64,000 nt of DNA from Acidipropionibacterium timonense (GCF_900605005.1 NZ_LR027558.1:93736-157735), one strand, 5' to 3'. Positions 1 through 10,998 are shown, numbered from the stretch's first letter. Program-made: numbers and translations. Notes: generated by a model not told the origin, from the sequence alone.

Positions 1-552
1 GGGGCTGACCGGGCTCGGGCCCCACGAGCGTCGTGGCGCCGTTCCATCTGCCCGAGGGCCGCTCGTCGTTGATCGTCACCGCGATCACCCGGCTGTCATC
101 ACCTCGCTCCGGAGAGTGCGGGTGAACCTGGCCCGCCCCTGGCCGGAACCGTCCTCGCAGCAGTCGGCCTCGAAGAGGCCGCCCATCCCGGCCGCACCTG
201 GCGCCGGAACCTGCACTCTGCTCCCAAACCGGTCGTCAGCTCCGGCCCGAACGTCACCAAGCGCCAGAATCTGCACCCTGCTCCGGAAATACAGGGCGCG
301 GAGTGCAGGTTCTGGCGCTTCGTCGAGGGTGGGTGACGACATCTGGCGCAGGGTGACGTCGGAGGCGCTAGGTGCAGGTTCCGGAGCACAGTGACGGCCG
401 GTGATGGGGAGGACGCCAGGTGCAGCTCCCGGACCCCAGCGACCGCCGGCGGTGACCGGCGAGCACGGCCGACCCGATGCCCGGGCGCGTCACCGTCGAC
501 GCCGGTCGGCAGCCTCGTCCGCCCGTCCCGCCCACCGGCTAGTCTGACCGCC
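1..552. other. Intergenic region carrying family C inverted repeats; no gene recognised
   Basis: No open frame here shows a recognisable product, and the apparent frames have poor codon character. The stretch carries several copies of a GCGCC(G/A)GAACCTGCAC-like motif in both orientations. Its right edge is the pheA promoter, with TAGTCT at 540-545 ending 7 nt before the ATG at 553. The left 100 bases may be the tail of a neighbouring intergenic region; nothing supports a coding call. Confidence 0.5.
199..433. repeat. Family C palindromic repeat cluster
   Basis: Related copies of GCGCCRGAAYCTGCAC lie at about 199-224 and 261-286 on the + strand, and inverted at about 299-320 and 370-388, with a weaker copy near 418-433. 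The 259-276 and 303-320 arms are complementary over 18 bases, with one position that would be a G:U pair in RNA, giving a strong hairpin. Function unknown; it could be a small non-autonomous repeat or a transcript terminator. Confidence 0.55.
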
Positions 553-1485
553 ATGTACGGATACTTCGGGCCCGCGGGGACCTTCACCCACCAGGCCCTG
601 CGCACCGTCGCGGAGCGGTCCGGGCGGGGTCTCGACGCCCGTCCCTACACGACCGTCGCGGGAGCCCTGGCCGCTGCCGGGCGCGGCGAGGTGGAGGCCT
701 CCCTCGTGCCCATCGAGAACTCCGTCGAGGGCGGCGTCGGGGCCACCCTCGACACCCTCGCCGCGGCCGACGGCTTGCGGATCGTCCAGGAGGTCGTCAT
801 CCCCGTGCAGTTCGGGCTGTGGGTCCGGCCGGGCACCGCCCTCGACCAGGTGCGCAGCGTCCTCACCCATCCGCACGCCGCCGCCCAGTGCCGCGACTGG
901 CTCGACCACCACCTTCCCACCGGGGCCGACCTCACCCAGTCCGGCTCGACGGCAGGGGCGGCCAGGGAGGTGTCCAACCCCGCCAGCCAGTACGACGCCG
1001 CCGTGTGCGCCGAGGTGGCCGGACGCATGTACGGGCTCACCTGCGTCGCCGACCGCATCGCCGACAACCCCGACGCCCGGACCCGGTTCATCCTCGTCTC
1101 CCGCCCCGGGCCCATCCCGCCGCGCACCGGCGACGACCGGACGACCGTCGTGGCCTTCCCCCACGTCGACCACCCCGGGGCCCTGCTCGACATCCTCCAG
1201 CAGTTCGCCTTCCGCGGCATCAACCTGTCGCGCATCGAATCGCGACCCACCAAGGACCAGCTCGGCAACTACTGCTTCTCCATCGACGCCGTGGGCCACG
1301 TCGACGACGAGCGCATGGCCGCCGCCCTCAAGGGTCTGCACCGGGTGTGCCGCGAGGTCGTCTTCCTCGGTTCCTACCCGCATGCGGACGCCTCCGAGCA
1401 GCCGGCCGCCACGGTGCCCCAGCGGTCCACCGACGACGCCTACCGTCAGGCCGAGGCTTGGTTCGCCCGGGTCACCGGCCGCTGA
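553..1485 (+). CDS. pheA: Prephenate dehydratase
   Basis: Converts prephenate to phenylpyruvate in phenylalanine biosynthesis; cytosolic. The 310-residue protein has an N-terminal prephenate dehydratase domain (about residues 1-185) containing the catalytic TRF motif in ARTRFILVSR, followed by a C-terminal ACT domain. The ACT domain keeps the GALL and ESRP motifs (PGALLDIL, SRIESRPTKDQ) that bind phenylalanine in this family, so feedback inhibition is expected. The ATG at 553 (MYGYFGPAGTFTHQ) fits the family N-terminus; an upstream extension in the same frame to 391 is repeat-derived. TAGTCT at 540-545, 7 nt upstream, suggests a leaderless mRNA. There is no chorismate mutase domain, so this is the monofunctional type. 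Confidence 0.95.
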   Translation: MYGYFGPAGTFTHQALRTVAERSGRGLDARPYTTVAGALAAAGRGEVEASLVPIENSVEGGVGATLDTLAAADGLRIVQEVVIPVQFGLWVRPGTALDQVRSVLTHPHAAAQCRDWLDHHLPTGADLTQSGSTAGAAREVSNPASQYDAAVCAEVAGRMYGLTCVADRIADNPDARTRFILVSRPGPIPPRTGDDRTTVVAFPHVDHPGALLDILQQFAFRGINLSRIESRPTKDQLGNYCFSIDAVGHVDDERMAAALKGLHRVCREVVFLGSYPHADASEQPAATVPQRSTDDAYRQAEAWFARVTGR

Positions 1486-1566
1486 CCGGCCCCGACGCCG
1501 TCCGGCGCGTCCCGCGACGGCCCGACCGGCGTCGTCCCGGGGGTTCGCCTCGGTAGGATCGGCACC

Positions 1567-2841
1567 ATGATCGACCCGAAGCTGCTGCGCACCGACCCCG
1601 ACTGCATCCGTCGCTCCCAGATCGCCCGTGGGGACGACCCGTCGGTGGTCGACGAGCTCGTCGCGGCCGACGAGGAACGACGTCACGCCATTGCCGCCCA
1701 CGAGGCAGCCCGTGCCGAGCAGAAGGGTCTGGGCAAGCGGATCGCCAAGGCCCAGGCGGACGAGAAGACCGCCCTGCTGGCCCGCACCAAGGAGTTGTCG
1801 AGTGAGGTCGGCCGGCTCAAGGAGGCCGCGGAGGCCGCCGAGGCGCGGTTCATCGAGCTCGACAAGACCCTCGGCAACATCGTCATCGACGGCGTCCCCA
1901 CCGGTGGGGAGGACGACGGCGTCGTCATCGAGACCATCGGCACCCCGCGCGACTTCGCCGCCGAGGGATTCGAGCCCAAGGACCACCTCGAGATCGGTGA
2001 GGCCCTCGGCGCCATCGACATGGAACGCGGCACGAAGATCTCCGGATCGCGGTTCTACGTGCTCACCGGGGTCGGTGCCCAACTCGAGTTCGCCCTGCTC
2101 AACCTGGCCATGACGAAGGCCGCCGCCTGGGGCTTCACCCCGATGATCCCGCCGGCCCTCGTCAAGCCCTCGGCCATGGAGGGCACCGGCTTCCTCGGCC
2201 AGGCCGCCGAGGACGTCTACTACCTGCCCAAGGACGACCAGTACCTCGTCGGCACCTCCGAGGTGGCCCTGGCGGCCTTCCACTCCGAGGAGATCCTCGA
2301 CGACGCCGAGCTGCCCAAGCAGTATGTCGCCTTCTCCCCGTGCTATCGGCGCGAGGCCGGCTCCTACGGCAAGGACACCCGCGGCATCTTCCGGGTCCAC
2401 TGGTTCGACAAGGTCGAGATGTTCGTCTATTGCCTGCCGCAGGACGCCGAGGCGTGGCACGCCAAACTGCTCGGCTTCGAGAAGGAGTTCATCGAGGCCC
2501 TCGAGATCCCCTTCGAGGTGCTCGACGTCGCCTCGGGCGACCTGGGACTGTCGGCCGCCCGCAAGTACGACTGCTACGGCTGGCTGCCCACCCAGGGCCG
2601 GTACCGCGAGATCACCTCGACCTCGAACTGCACGACCTTCCAGGCGCGTCGGCTGTCCATCCGCCACCGCGGGCCGGACGGCGTCGAGCCCCTGGCCACC
2701 CTCAACGGCACCCTGTGCGCCATGACGAGGATCATCATCATGCTGCTGGAGAATCACCAGCAGGCCGACGGGTCGGTGCGGGTGCCGGTGGCGCTGCGTC
2801 CCTTCCTCGGTGGACGCGAACTCCTCGAGCCCCGGCACTGA
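1567..2841 (+). CDS. serS: Seryl-tRNA synthetase
   Basis: Charges tRNA-Ser with serine; three tRNA-Ser genes lie in this same window. The 424-residue length is normal for the family. Residues about 30-105 form the charged N-terminal coiled-coil arm that grips the long variable arm of tRNA-Ser. The class II core follows, with motif 2 ([12 protein letters not shown] region, preceded by [15 protein letters not shown]) and motif 3 ([19 protein letters not shown]). TAGGAT at 1554-1559 ends 7 nt before the ATG, again pointing to leaderless translation. The DUF4921 gene follows after 12 bp, probably in the same transcript. Confidence 0.97.
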   Translation: MIDPKLLRTDPDCIRRSQIARGDDPSVVDELVAADEERRHAIAAHEAARAEQKGLGKRIAKAQADEKTALLARTKELSSEVGRLKEAAEAAEARFIELDKTLGNIVIDGVPTGGEDDGVVIETIGTPRDFAAEGFEPKDHLEIGEALGAIDMERGTKISGSRFYVLTGVGAQLEFALLNLAMTKAAAWGFTPMIPPALVKPSAMEGTGFLGQAAEDVYYLPKDDQYLVGTSEVALAAFHSEEILDDAELPKQYVAFSPCYRREAGSYGKDTRGIFRVHWFDKVEMFVYCLPQDAEAWHAKLLGFEKEFIEALEIPFEVLDVASGDLGLSAARKYDCYGWLPTQGRYREITSTSNCTTFQARRLSIRHRGPDGVEPLATLNGTLCAMTRIIIMLLENHQQADGSVRVPVALRPFLGGRELLEPRH

Positions 2842-2853
2842 GCGGCCGCGGCG

Positions 2854-4191
2854 ATGAGTGAGGACGTCGACGGCTACTACCGCGAGCTCCCGGACGGCAC
2901 CATCAAGCAGCGCAACCCCTTCACCGGCACCCAGGTGTGGACGGTGCCGGGTCGGGGGGCGCGTCCGCTGAGCTCGCCGCCGGCGAACCCACGTCCGCTC
3001 ACCGACGCCGACCGCACGAACTCCTGCGCCTTCTGCGTCGACCGACACCTCCAGACGCCGCCCGAGAAGGCCCGTCTCGTGGCCGACCCCGAGGGGCCAC
3101 TGTGCGGGCACCGGATGCTCACCCATGTGCCGGCCGGGCAGCTCGACGACACCGTCGCGCAGTTCCGACGCATCCCCAATCTCTTCGAGATCCTGCCGTG
3201 GCAGTACTGGCACATCAATCACGGGGCGGCCATGCCGCCGGATGCCCGTGCCTGGCAGGAGGAGTACCTCGCCGATCCGGCCGGCCGGGCCCACGTTCTG
3301 GCGGTCCTCGACGCGAAGTTCGCCGCGATGGGGGAGGGACGCCGCGCTGCAGAGCTGTCGTCCGCCGACCTGCGCGAGGCCTCGGCGCCGTTCTTCGCCG
3401 GGGGCCATGACGTCGTCGTCGGCCGGCGTCACTACACCGATGACGCGACGACCACCGCGGGGCTGGCCGGATCGGGGACGCTGGGCGTCGAGGAGCACCG
3501 GGCGTTCATCGCCCTCACCGTGGCCGCCATGGGCGACCTCTACGCCCAGAACCCGCAGGCCAGGTTCGTCGTCACCTTCCAGAACTGGCTCAAGCCGGCC
3601 GGGGCCTCCTTCGACCACCTGCACAAGCAGCTCGTCGCCATCGACGAGCTCGGCACCAACAACCAGACGGTGCTTCCCGAGGCGGTCCTCGACCCGGACC
3701 TGTACAACCGGTACGGGCCCGACTTCGCCGTCGACCACGGATTCGTCCTGGCCCGCAACGAGCACGCCGTCGCCACCGTCGGGTTCGGTCACCGGTACCC
3801 GTCGATGGAGATCTGGTCGACGAGCGAGCTCGACCAGCCCTGGCGGATGGCCCGCGAGGAGGTCGACGCCGTCGCCGACCTGCTGCACGCCATGCACGTC
3901 GCCGTGGGCACCGACGTGCCGTGCAACGAGGAGTGGCACCACCGGCCGCGCGGGGTCGGGGTGCCGTTGCCGTGGCGGATCAACCTCAAGCTGCGCGTCT
4001 CGGTGCTCGCCGGGTTCGAGGGCGGCACGAAGATCTACGTCAACACGATCTCCCCGGCCTCGCTGGCCGCCCGGATGCTGCCGGCGCTGTACGAGGCCCG
4101 GGATGCCGGGAGGATCGCGCCGATGGACCTCGGTGCCGAGTGCGTCGTGCCCAGGGGGGTCCTGGCGTCGACCCGGGCGACGTTGCGGTAG
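2854..4191 (+). CDS. DUF4921 family protein, GalT/HIT-like fold
   Basis: A 445-residue protein of the actinobacterial DUF4921 family, distantly related to galactose-1-phosphate uridylyltransferase. It has a CAFC pair near residue 54 that could hold a metal, the stretch NLFEILPWQYWHINHG, and a histidine-triad-like FDHLHKQL near residue 253 corresponding to the nucleotidyl-transfer site of the HIT/GalT superfamily. The substrate is unknown. It follows serS after 12 bp on the same strand, and this pairing is recurrent in Actinobacteria as far as I recall. Weak ribosome binding signal; coupling to serS is plausible. Confidence 0.8.
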   Translation: MSEDVDGYYRELPDGTIKQRNPFTGTQVWTVPGRGARPLSSPPANPRPLTDADRTNSCAFCVDRHLQTPPEKARLVADPEGPLCGHRMLTHVPAGQLDDTVAQFRRIPNLFEILPWQYWHINHGAAMPPDARAWQEEYLADPAGRAHVLAVLDAKFAAMGEGRRAAELSSADLREASAPFFAGGHDVVVGRRHYTDDATTTAGLAGSGTLGVEEHRAFIALTVAAMGDLYAQNPQARFVVTFQNWLKPAGASFDHLHKQLVAIDELGTNNQTVLPEAVLDPDLYNRYGPDFAVDHGFVLARNEHAVATVGFGHRYPSMEIWSTSELDQPWRMAREEVDAVADLLHAMHVAVGTDVPCNEEWHHRPRGVGVPLPWRINLKLRVSVLAGFEGGTKIYVNTISPASLAARMLPALYEARDAGRIAPMDLGAECVVPRGVLASTRATLR

Positions 4192-4267
4192 GGACGGCGC
4201 GGGTCGGACAGTGCGCCGGGACGGCGCGGGGCCTACAGTGCGCCGGGACGGCGCGGGCTGACGAGAT

Positions 4268-5050
4268 TCAGAACCACCGCGCCAGTTCGGCTGCCGTCCC
4301 ACCCTCGGCGAAGGTCCCGGTGACGTCGTCGGCCGCGGCCTTGACCTCCTCGGGCGCGTCGCCGATGGCCACCCCGCGCCCGGCCCACGAGAGCATGTCG
4401 GTGTCGTTGTACCCGTCGCCCATGGCCAGGACGTCCCGGGGATCGATGCCGCGATGTCGGCACAGGTCGGCCAGGGCGGAGGCCTTGGTCACCCCGCGCG
4501 GGGCGATGTCGAGCCAGGCCGACCACCCGACGAAGTAACTCACCCCCTGCATCCCCAGATGCCTGGCGAGCTCGACGAACTCGTCGGCCGGAGCGTCCGG
4601 GTCGCGCACGATGACGCGGGCGGCCGGGCGTGACATGAGTTCGTCGACCGACTCGATCGTCATCCGCCCGTTGAGTTCGCCATCGGGGAAGAGCCGATTG
4701 AGCCGGAACCCGGCCCCGACGTCCTCGACCGCCACCAGAGCCCTCGGGTGCAGGTCGAGCACCTGTCGGATGACGGGTGCCGGGTCGAAGGTGACCTGGG
4801 AGACGACGGCCAACGGCTGGGTGCGCGCGGTGACGGCGCCGTTGGAGACGACGAGGTCTCCGCTGGGCAGCCCGAGCGCCTCATGCACCGGCGTCGCCCC
4901 GAACAGTCCGCGCCCGGTCGCCAGGACGACCGGGACCCCCGCGTCACGGACCCGACCGACGGCGTCACGGACCGGGTCGGGCAGGTGCCCCTCACGGTCG
5001 ACGAGGGTGCCGTCGATGTCGAGGGCGACGAGGCGGGGAGTGAACGTCAT
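4268..5050 (-). CDS. Cof-type HAD-IIB family phosphatase
   Basis: A 260-residue cytosolic haloacid-dehalogenase phosphatase. Motif I is LDIDGTLVD (nucleophile and acid Asp at about 11 and 13), motif III lysine is in VTKASALADL, and motif IV is GDGYNDTDML; the large C2-type cap lies between them. Such enzymes dephosphorylate sugar phosphates or flavin/pyridoxal phosphates; the substrate cannot be told from sequence. The open frame extends upstream to 5266, but the ATG at 5050 matches the family start and CACTCT (complement of 5058-5063) lies 7 nt upstream. It is convergent with the DUF4921 gene. Confidence 0.88.
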   Translation of the reverse strand: MTFTPRLVALDIDGTLVDREGHLPDPVRDAVGRVRDAGVPVVLATGRGLFGATPVHEALGLPSGDLVVSNGAVTARTQPLAVVSQVTFDPAPVIRQVLDLHPRALVAVEDVGAGFRLNRLFPDGELNGRMTIESVDELMSRPAARVIVRDPDAPADEFVELARHLGMQGVSYFVGWSAWLDIAPRGVTKASALADLCRHRGIDPRDVLAMGDGYNDTDMLSWAGRGVAIGDAPEEVKAAADDVTGTFAEGGTAAELARWF

Positions 5051-5109
5051 GGTCCCCAGAGTGCCAGTCGATGATGAACGGTGCGTGACCGTCCGGCCAC
5101 CGTTGGGGG

Positions 5110-5667
5110 TCAAGCTGCCATCCGGACGGGACGAACGGTCCTGCCGGTCACGGCGCGGAAGGCCTGCAGGAGCTGGTCGATAGTCGGTCGGCAGCTCGCC
5201 GCCCTCGGGCGGTCGGACTGGCAGCGCGCGCGGCGCAGGTGCCGCTTCACCGTCGACAGGGAGCACCCGAGGCGCTCGGCGATGAATCCCAGCGGCTGGT
5301 CGGGGTGCTCGCGCCGAGCCCGCAGGACGTCGGTGGTGCGCACCCGCGACCCGTGTCCCATGACGCCGACGAGGGCGTCGAGATCCTCGGCCTCCACGTG
5401 CACCTTGAGCAACGAGCGGATCCGTGACCGCTGGCGGGCTGTCGTCCCGGCGACGAAGCCGTTGACGTCATGGTCGACGACGGCGTTCTCGAGGCAGGCG
5501 GCGAACATCGGGCAGGCCAGACAGGTCTCGGTCGCCATGCCGGTCATCCGGCGGTGAGCCAGGTGCTCGTCGGCGGTGACAGGAGTCGCGTCGCCCTCGA
5601 GGAAAGGGTGATGAAAGACGTCGACGAGGACCGAACATGCCACGGTGCGGTGGGAAACGGTGGTCAC
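5110..5667 (-). CDS. WhiB-type iron-sulfur regulator fused to a C-terminal HTH
   Basis: A 185-residue protein from a GTG start at 5667, preceded by a GAAAGG ribosome binding site. Residues about 10-75 carry the four WhiB cysteines: one in VACSVL, then CLACPMFAAC. WhiB proteins use these to hold a [4Fe-4S] cluster. The usual GVWGG turn is replaced by GFVAGTT, followed by a basic RQRSRIR stretch. A second domain (about 125-165, GFIAERLGCSLSTVKRHLRRAR) looks like a sigma-region-4 or LuxR-type helix-turn-helix, so the protein may bind DNA directly. Its targets are unknown. A 74-codon frame upstream (5888-5664) ends in a GTGA overlap with this start. Confidence 0.8.
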   Translation of the reverse strand: MTTVSHRTVACSVLVDVFHHPFLEGDATPVTADEHLAHRRMTGMATETCLACPMFAACLENAVVDHDVNGFVAGTTARQRSRIRSLLKVHVEAEDLDALVGVMGHGSRVRTTDVLRARREHPDQPLGFIAERLGCSLSTVKRHLRRARCQSDRPRAASCRPTIDQLLQAFRAVTGRTVRPVRMAA

Positions 5668-6008
5668 GGTTGTGCCTTTCTCGGTGGGCGTGGGTCCGGT
5701 CCGTGATCGGAGGGGGCCGTACCGGCTGTACCTCCTGTCTGACGTGGCACATGGCTGGTCGGTTCCCCCGCCGTGCATCGCGCCAGGAGGCCGTTCCGCA
5801 GACCCCGACATGTCGCCGGGACAAGGCACATCACCCCGCTGGCACGAAGCTTCGCTCCCATGTCTAGCTGACGAATGAGACGATCCACAACCTCAAACGG
5901 GCCTGTTTACCCAGATGTCACCAAAGGGTCGTGAATATCTTGTGTGCCACCCCCCGTGCGGGGGTCATGGCCTTCGATCCCGTCGGTCGGCTCGGTTAGT
6001 CTGGCGCG
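5668..6008. promoter_or_regulatory. Divergent intergenic region between whiB-like gene and antiporter
   Basis: 341 bases without a clear gene. On the right edge TAGTCT (5997-6002) ends 6 nt before the GTG of the antiporter, a leaderless-type -10. A GC hairpin, CCCCCCGTGCGGGGG, lies near 5950-5965. On the minus strand, 5888-5664 is open and ends in a GTGA overlap with the WhiB-like gene; it might be a leader peptide but has no recognisable product. Confidence 0.4.
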
Positions 6009-8168
6009 GTGAATCCAGGTACCTACTTGGCCTTCGTCGTCGCCCTGGCGGTCGGCGCCCAGTGGCTCGGATGGCGGCTCAAGCTGCCATCCCTGCTGTT
6101 CCTGCTCGTCATCGGCTTCGCGCTGGGACAGTGGGTGACGCCCGACGAGGTGTTCGGACGCAGCCTGCTCTTCGCCGGAGTCAACCTCTCGGTGGCGATC
6201 ATCCTCTTCGAGGGGGCGCTGTCGCTGAAGTTCCGCGAGGTGCGTGACCTCGGGCGTCCCATCGTCCGATTGTGCACGGTCACGGTGGTCGTCGCCTGGG
6301 CCCTCATCACCCTCACCGCGGCCCTACTGGGCTTCGACATCCGGGTCGCCCTGCTCGTCGGGGCGATCCTCGTCGTCACCGGCCCGACCGTCATCAACCC
6401 CATCCTGCGGCAGGTCCGTCCGACCCGGCGCGTCTCGGCCCTCTTGCGCTGGGAGGGCATCGTCGTCGACCCCATCGGAGCGATCCTCGCGCTCCTCGTC
6501 TTCCAGGGCGTGACGAGCATCGGTGGCAACACCATCGGCCACGGACTCGTCCTGCTGGGGTGGACGGTCGTCGTCGCCCTGGCCTTCGCCATCCCCATCG
6601 GCCTGGTGCTGTCGATGATGCTGCGGCGCCAGCTCATCCCCGACTTCCTCCAAGGAGTCATCTTCGTCGCCGTGGCCTGCGCCGTCGTCGTGGGAGCCAA
6701 TCTCGTCCAGGCCGAGTCCGGGCTGCTCGCCGTGACGGTGCTCGGGATCTTCCTGGCCAACCAACGGCTCGACCTCGACCAGGTGCGTGAGTTCAAGGAA
6801 CATCTCCAGGTGCTCCTCGTCGGTGCGCTCTTCATCATGCTGGCCGGGCGCGTGACGCCGTCCCAGATCGTCGACATCCTGCCCATCGGGCTGGTCTTCG
6901 TCGCCGTCCTCGTCGTCATCGTGCGGCCGGTCTCGGTGCTCGCCGCGCTGCGAGGCACCGAGACGACCCGCCAGGAACGCACCGTCATGTCGTTCATGGC
7001 CCCCCGAGGCATCGTCGCCGCCGCCGTGACGTCGATCTTCGCCCTCGAGTTCTCCGACGCCGCCTCGGGCATCACCGAGCAGGCCGCGGCGGTCGCCACC
7101 TCCGACCCGAACCGCGCCAAGGCCCTCACCGCGTTCGCCCAGCAGCTCGCCGACCTGTCCGGCCAGGTCGATCGTCTCGTGCCGCTGGTCTTCCTCGTCA
7201 TCGTGTGCACCGTCGCCCTCTACGGCCTGGGCATCGGGCGTCTGGCCGAGAAACTCGGGCTGGCCAGCACGAGCCCGCGCGGCGTCATGTTCGCCGGGTC
7301 TCCGCCGTGGGCCGTCGAGGCCGCCCGGGCCCTCAGCGCCCTCGAGGTGCCCACCCTCATCGTCACCCGACGCAGCTACGACCTCTACACCGCCCGCAAG
7401 GCCGGCCTGCGCACCGAGTCGGCCGACTTCCTGTCCGAGTACGCCGTCGAGGAGATGGACCTGGCCGGGATCGCCATGATGATCGCCTGCACCCCCGAGG
7501 ACGACACCAATTCCATCGCCGCCGTCCAGTACCGGCGCGTCCTCGGGCGGTCCAACGTCTTCCAGGTGCGCCGCTCCGACGAGGGTGATGCCGCCGACAC
7601 GACGACCGGAACGGTCTCCACCCTCAAGGCCCGCTCGGCCTTCAGCCCCGCGGCCACCCACGGGGAGCTCGACCGGATGTGGCGTGATGGCTGTCGGGTG
7701 CGGGCCGTCCAGCTCACCGAGCGGCTCACGTGGGCCGCCTTCAGCGAGCTCACCCGCGGGGCGGTGATGCTCTTCGTCGTGCGACCGGGGTCGACGATCG
7801 TCGCGACGAGACACATGAGCGCACCGAAACTGGGCGACGTCATCGTCTACCTGGGCCGTCCGATGGAGAGACCGGCGCTCCCGGCCCCACGTCGGGCGGC
7901 GTCGGGGAGCCAGAACGGCCGGGTGATGTCGCAGGAGGCGTTCACCCGGCGGGAGTCACTGAGCACCGCCTCGGCCGAGGAACTCGTCCGTGAGCGGGTC
8001 GACGCCGCCCGCTCGGGGACGCGTCCGCCGGCCCATGACGAGGCGGACAACGACCCCCACCCCCGTCGCCAGGACGCCGGCCAGGACGAAACCCCAGGGC
8101 CATCCGTGGGAGTCGAGAACGGTGCCCACGCTCGGCGCGGCCAGGGCGATCCCCCCGTTGAGGCATGA
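6009..8168 (+). CDS. Cation/proton antiporter (CPA1, NhaP-like) with RCK-type C-terminal region
   Basis: A 719-residue membrane protein. About residues 1-400 hold roughly 12 transmembrane segments of the Na+/H+ exchanger fold. A cytosolic part follows with a TrkA-N-like nucleotide-binding stretch (about 425-530, GVMFAGSPPWAVEAARALSA onwards) and a TrkA-C-like segment ending near residue 620. It probably exchanges Na+ or K+ for H+. The GTG at 6009 has TAGTCT 6 nt upstream. Oddly, the last ~70 residues are low-complexity (Pro, Arg, Asp) and are read antisense through the conserved C-terminal part of the MFS gene, a 213-bp convergent overlap. A lost stop codon is likely. Confidence 0.87.
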   Translation: MNPGTYLAFVVALAVGAQWLGWRLKLPSLLFLLVIGFALGQWVTPDEVFGRSLLFAGVNLSVAIILFEGALSLKFREVRDLGRPIVRLCTVTVVVAWALITLTAALLGFDIRVALLVGAILVVTGPTVINPILRQVRPTRRVSALLRWEGIVVDPIGAILALLVFQGVTSIGGNTIGHGLVLLGWTVVVALAFAIPIGLVLSMMLRRQLIPDFLQGVIFVAVACAVVVGANLVQAESGLLAVTVLGIFLANQRLDLDQVREFKEHLQVLLVGALFIMLAGRVTPSQIVDILPIGLVFVAVLVVIVRPVSVLAALRGTETTRQERTVMSFMAPRGIVAAAVTSIFALEFSDAASGITEQAAAVATSDPNRAKALTAFAQQLADLSGQVDRLVPLVFLVIVCTVALYGLGIGRLAEKLGLASTSPRGVMFAGSPPWAVEAARALSALEVPTLIVTRRSYDLYTARKAGLRTESADFLSEYAVEEMDLAGIAMMIACTPEDDTNSIAAVQYRRVLGRSNVFQVRRSDEGDAADTTTGTVSTLKARSAFSPAATHGELDRMWRDGCRVRAVQLTERLTWAAFSELTRGAVMLFVVRPGSTIVATRHMSAPKLGDVIVYLGRPMERPALPAPRRAASGSQNGRVMSQEAFTRRESLSTASAEELVRERVDAARSGTRPPAHDEADNDPHPRRQDAGQDETPGPSVGVENGAHARRGQGDPPVEA

Positions 8169-9188
8169 GCCCTGCCAGCCGATGACGGTCCCGCGCACCT
8201 GGGCAGGGGTGAGGGCGGAGAGCTGGTCGATGCTCGAGGTGAGGGTCGGGGCGCAGAAGAGCCCGCTCACCAGGAGCAGGAGGGCCGCCTGGACGGGGGT
8301 GTGGGCCAGGGCGGCGAGGGTCGTCGTCACCCCGAGTGCGACGAGGAGGATCGACGTCGTCGCCCCTCGGGGCAGGGTCCCGTAGATGACACCGCCGACC
8401 GCCGAGCCCAGTCCGGAGGCGGCCAGCACCCAGCCGATGGCCTCGGTGTGGCCCATCGCCCGCATGGCGCCGACGGTGGTGAGCTCCAGGCCGCCCAGGC
8501 AGAACCCGGCGGCGGCGACGGCGACGAGGATCGCCAGGACGTGGGGACTCACCCAGGAGACCTTGGTCGGCGCGGGATCGGCGGTCGTGGCCTCGGCGGC
8601 CGGCTCGTCCTCGGGGGAGGCCGTCGGAGGATCGAGGGCCATGAGGCCCAGGGCGCCGAGAGCGGCCACGACCGAGCATCCGACGATGGTCGGGCGGGTG
8701 CCCAGGGATGAGGCCGCGATGATCGCCACCGTCGGCCCGATCATGTAGCAGATCTCGACCGAGACGGCGTCGAGGCTGAGAGCCGCTCGGCGCTGCTCGG
8801 CCTCGGTGCGGGCGATGAGCACCTGCCGCGGGACGGTGTACACGGGGTAGTTCCACAGCGAACCGATGCCGGCCAGGACGAGCAGGGGGATGTAGCCCAC
8901 CCACGGCGCGACGCCGAAGACGGCCAGGAGGATGACGACCGACGGGGCCATGGTGCGACGCAGGCCCTTGCGGTCGATGAGGGAACCACGCCACGGGGAG
9001 GAGATCATCGACGCCACGGTGACGACGGTGGTGACGACCCCGGCCAGGCCGTAGGACAGACCGAGGGTCTGGACGACGTGCAGGGTGATGACCATGCCCA
9101 GCCCGAACATGGGGATGCGCGTCACGGCCGCCAGGACGAGGGTCGTCCAGACGTCACGGATCGCCAGGACCTCCCGATAGCTGCGCAC
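7956..9188 (-). CDS. MFS transporter
   Basis: A 410-residue major facilitator with about 11-12 hydrophobic helices in two halves and a soluble central loop around residues 195-225 rich in Glu, Asp and Ala. The loop between helices 2 and 3 has a DRKGLRR stretch, as in the MFS signature A region. The cargo is unknown; architecture resembles drug- or metabolite-efflux members. The GTG at 9188 is preceded by TAGAGT (complement of 9195-9200), 6 nt away, so the mRNA is probably leaderless. Its 3' 213 bp are antisense to the antiporter gene. Confidence 0.85.
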   Translation of the reverse strand: MRSYREVLAIRDVWTTLVLAAVTRIPMFGLGMVITLHVVQTLGLSYGLAGVVTTVVTVASMISSPWRGSLIDRKGLRRTMAPSVVILLAVFGVAPWVGYIPLLVLAGIGSLWNYPVYTVPRQVLIARTEAEQRRAALSLDAVSVEICYMIGPTVAIIAASSLGTRPTIVGCSVVAALGALGLMALDPPTASPEDEPAAEATTADPAPTKVSWVSPHVLAILVAVAAAGFCLGGLELTTVGAMRAMGHTEAIGWVLAASGLGSAVGGVIYGTLPRGATTSILLVALGVTTTLAALAHTPVQAALLLLVSGLFCAPTLTSSIDQLSALTPAQVRGTVIGWQGSCLNGGIALAAPSVGTVLDSHGWPWGFVLAGVLATGVGVVVRLVMGRRTRPRAGGVDPLTDEFLGRGGAQ

Positions 9189-9311
9189 CCGTCCACTCTA
9201 GGGGAGCGGACGGGTGCTGCCGTGCCCGGCCGGACGCCTCTGGCGAGGGCCGGCCCAGGTCGACGTCGAGCGTCGTGTCGAGCGCGTCGGGGACGCGCTC
9301 GAGGGGCAGGG

Positions 9312-10894
<1,583 letters not shown>

Positions 10895-10998
10895 GAGCTG
10901 CCTGCGGCATGCACGTCATCCACAGGCCTCTGCTCGGGGCCGTCCACAGGTTCGCGATTGCGTGCCGGATGTCCGGCGACGCCCCGATAACTGTGGGC

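Noticed and set aside
490..4302. A 1,270-codon open frame on the minus strand
   Set aside because: It is the antisense shadow of pheA, serS and the DUF4921 gene in very GC-rich DNA; it has repetitive Arg/Gly/Val composition and no domain. Similar long shadows at 43474-45531 and 38934-40745 were rejected for the same reason.
5690..5870. Possible riboswitch in the leader of the WhiB-like gene
   Set aside because: The minus strand contains a GGGGGAACC segment like that of c-di-AMP riboswitches, but the other conserved blocks could not be found.
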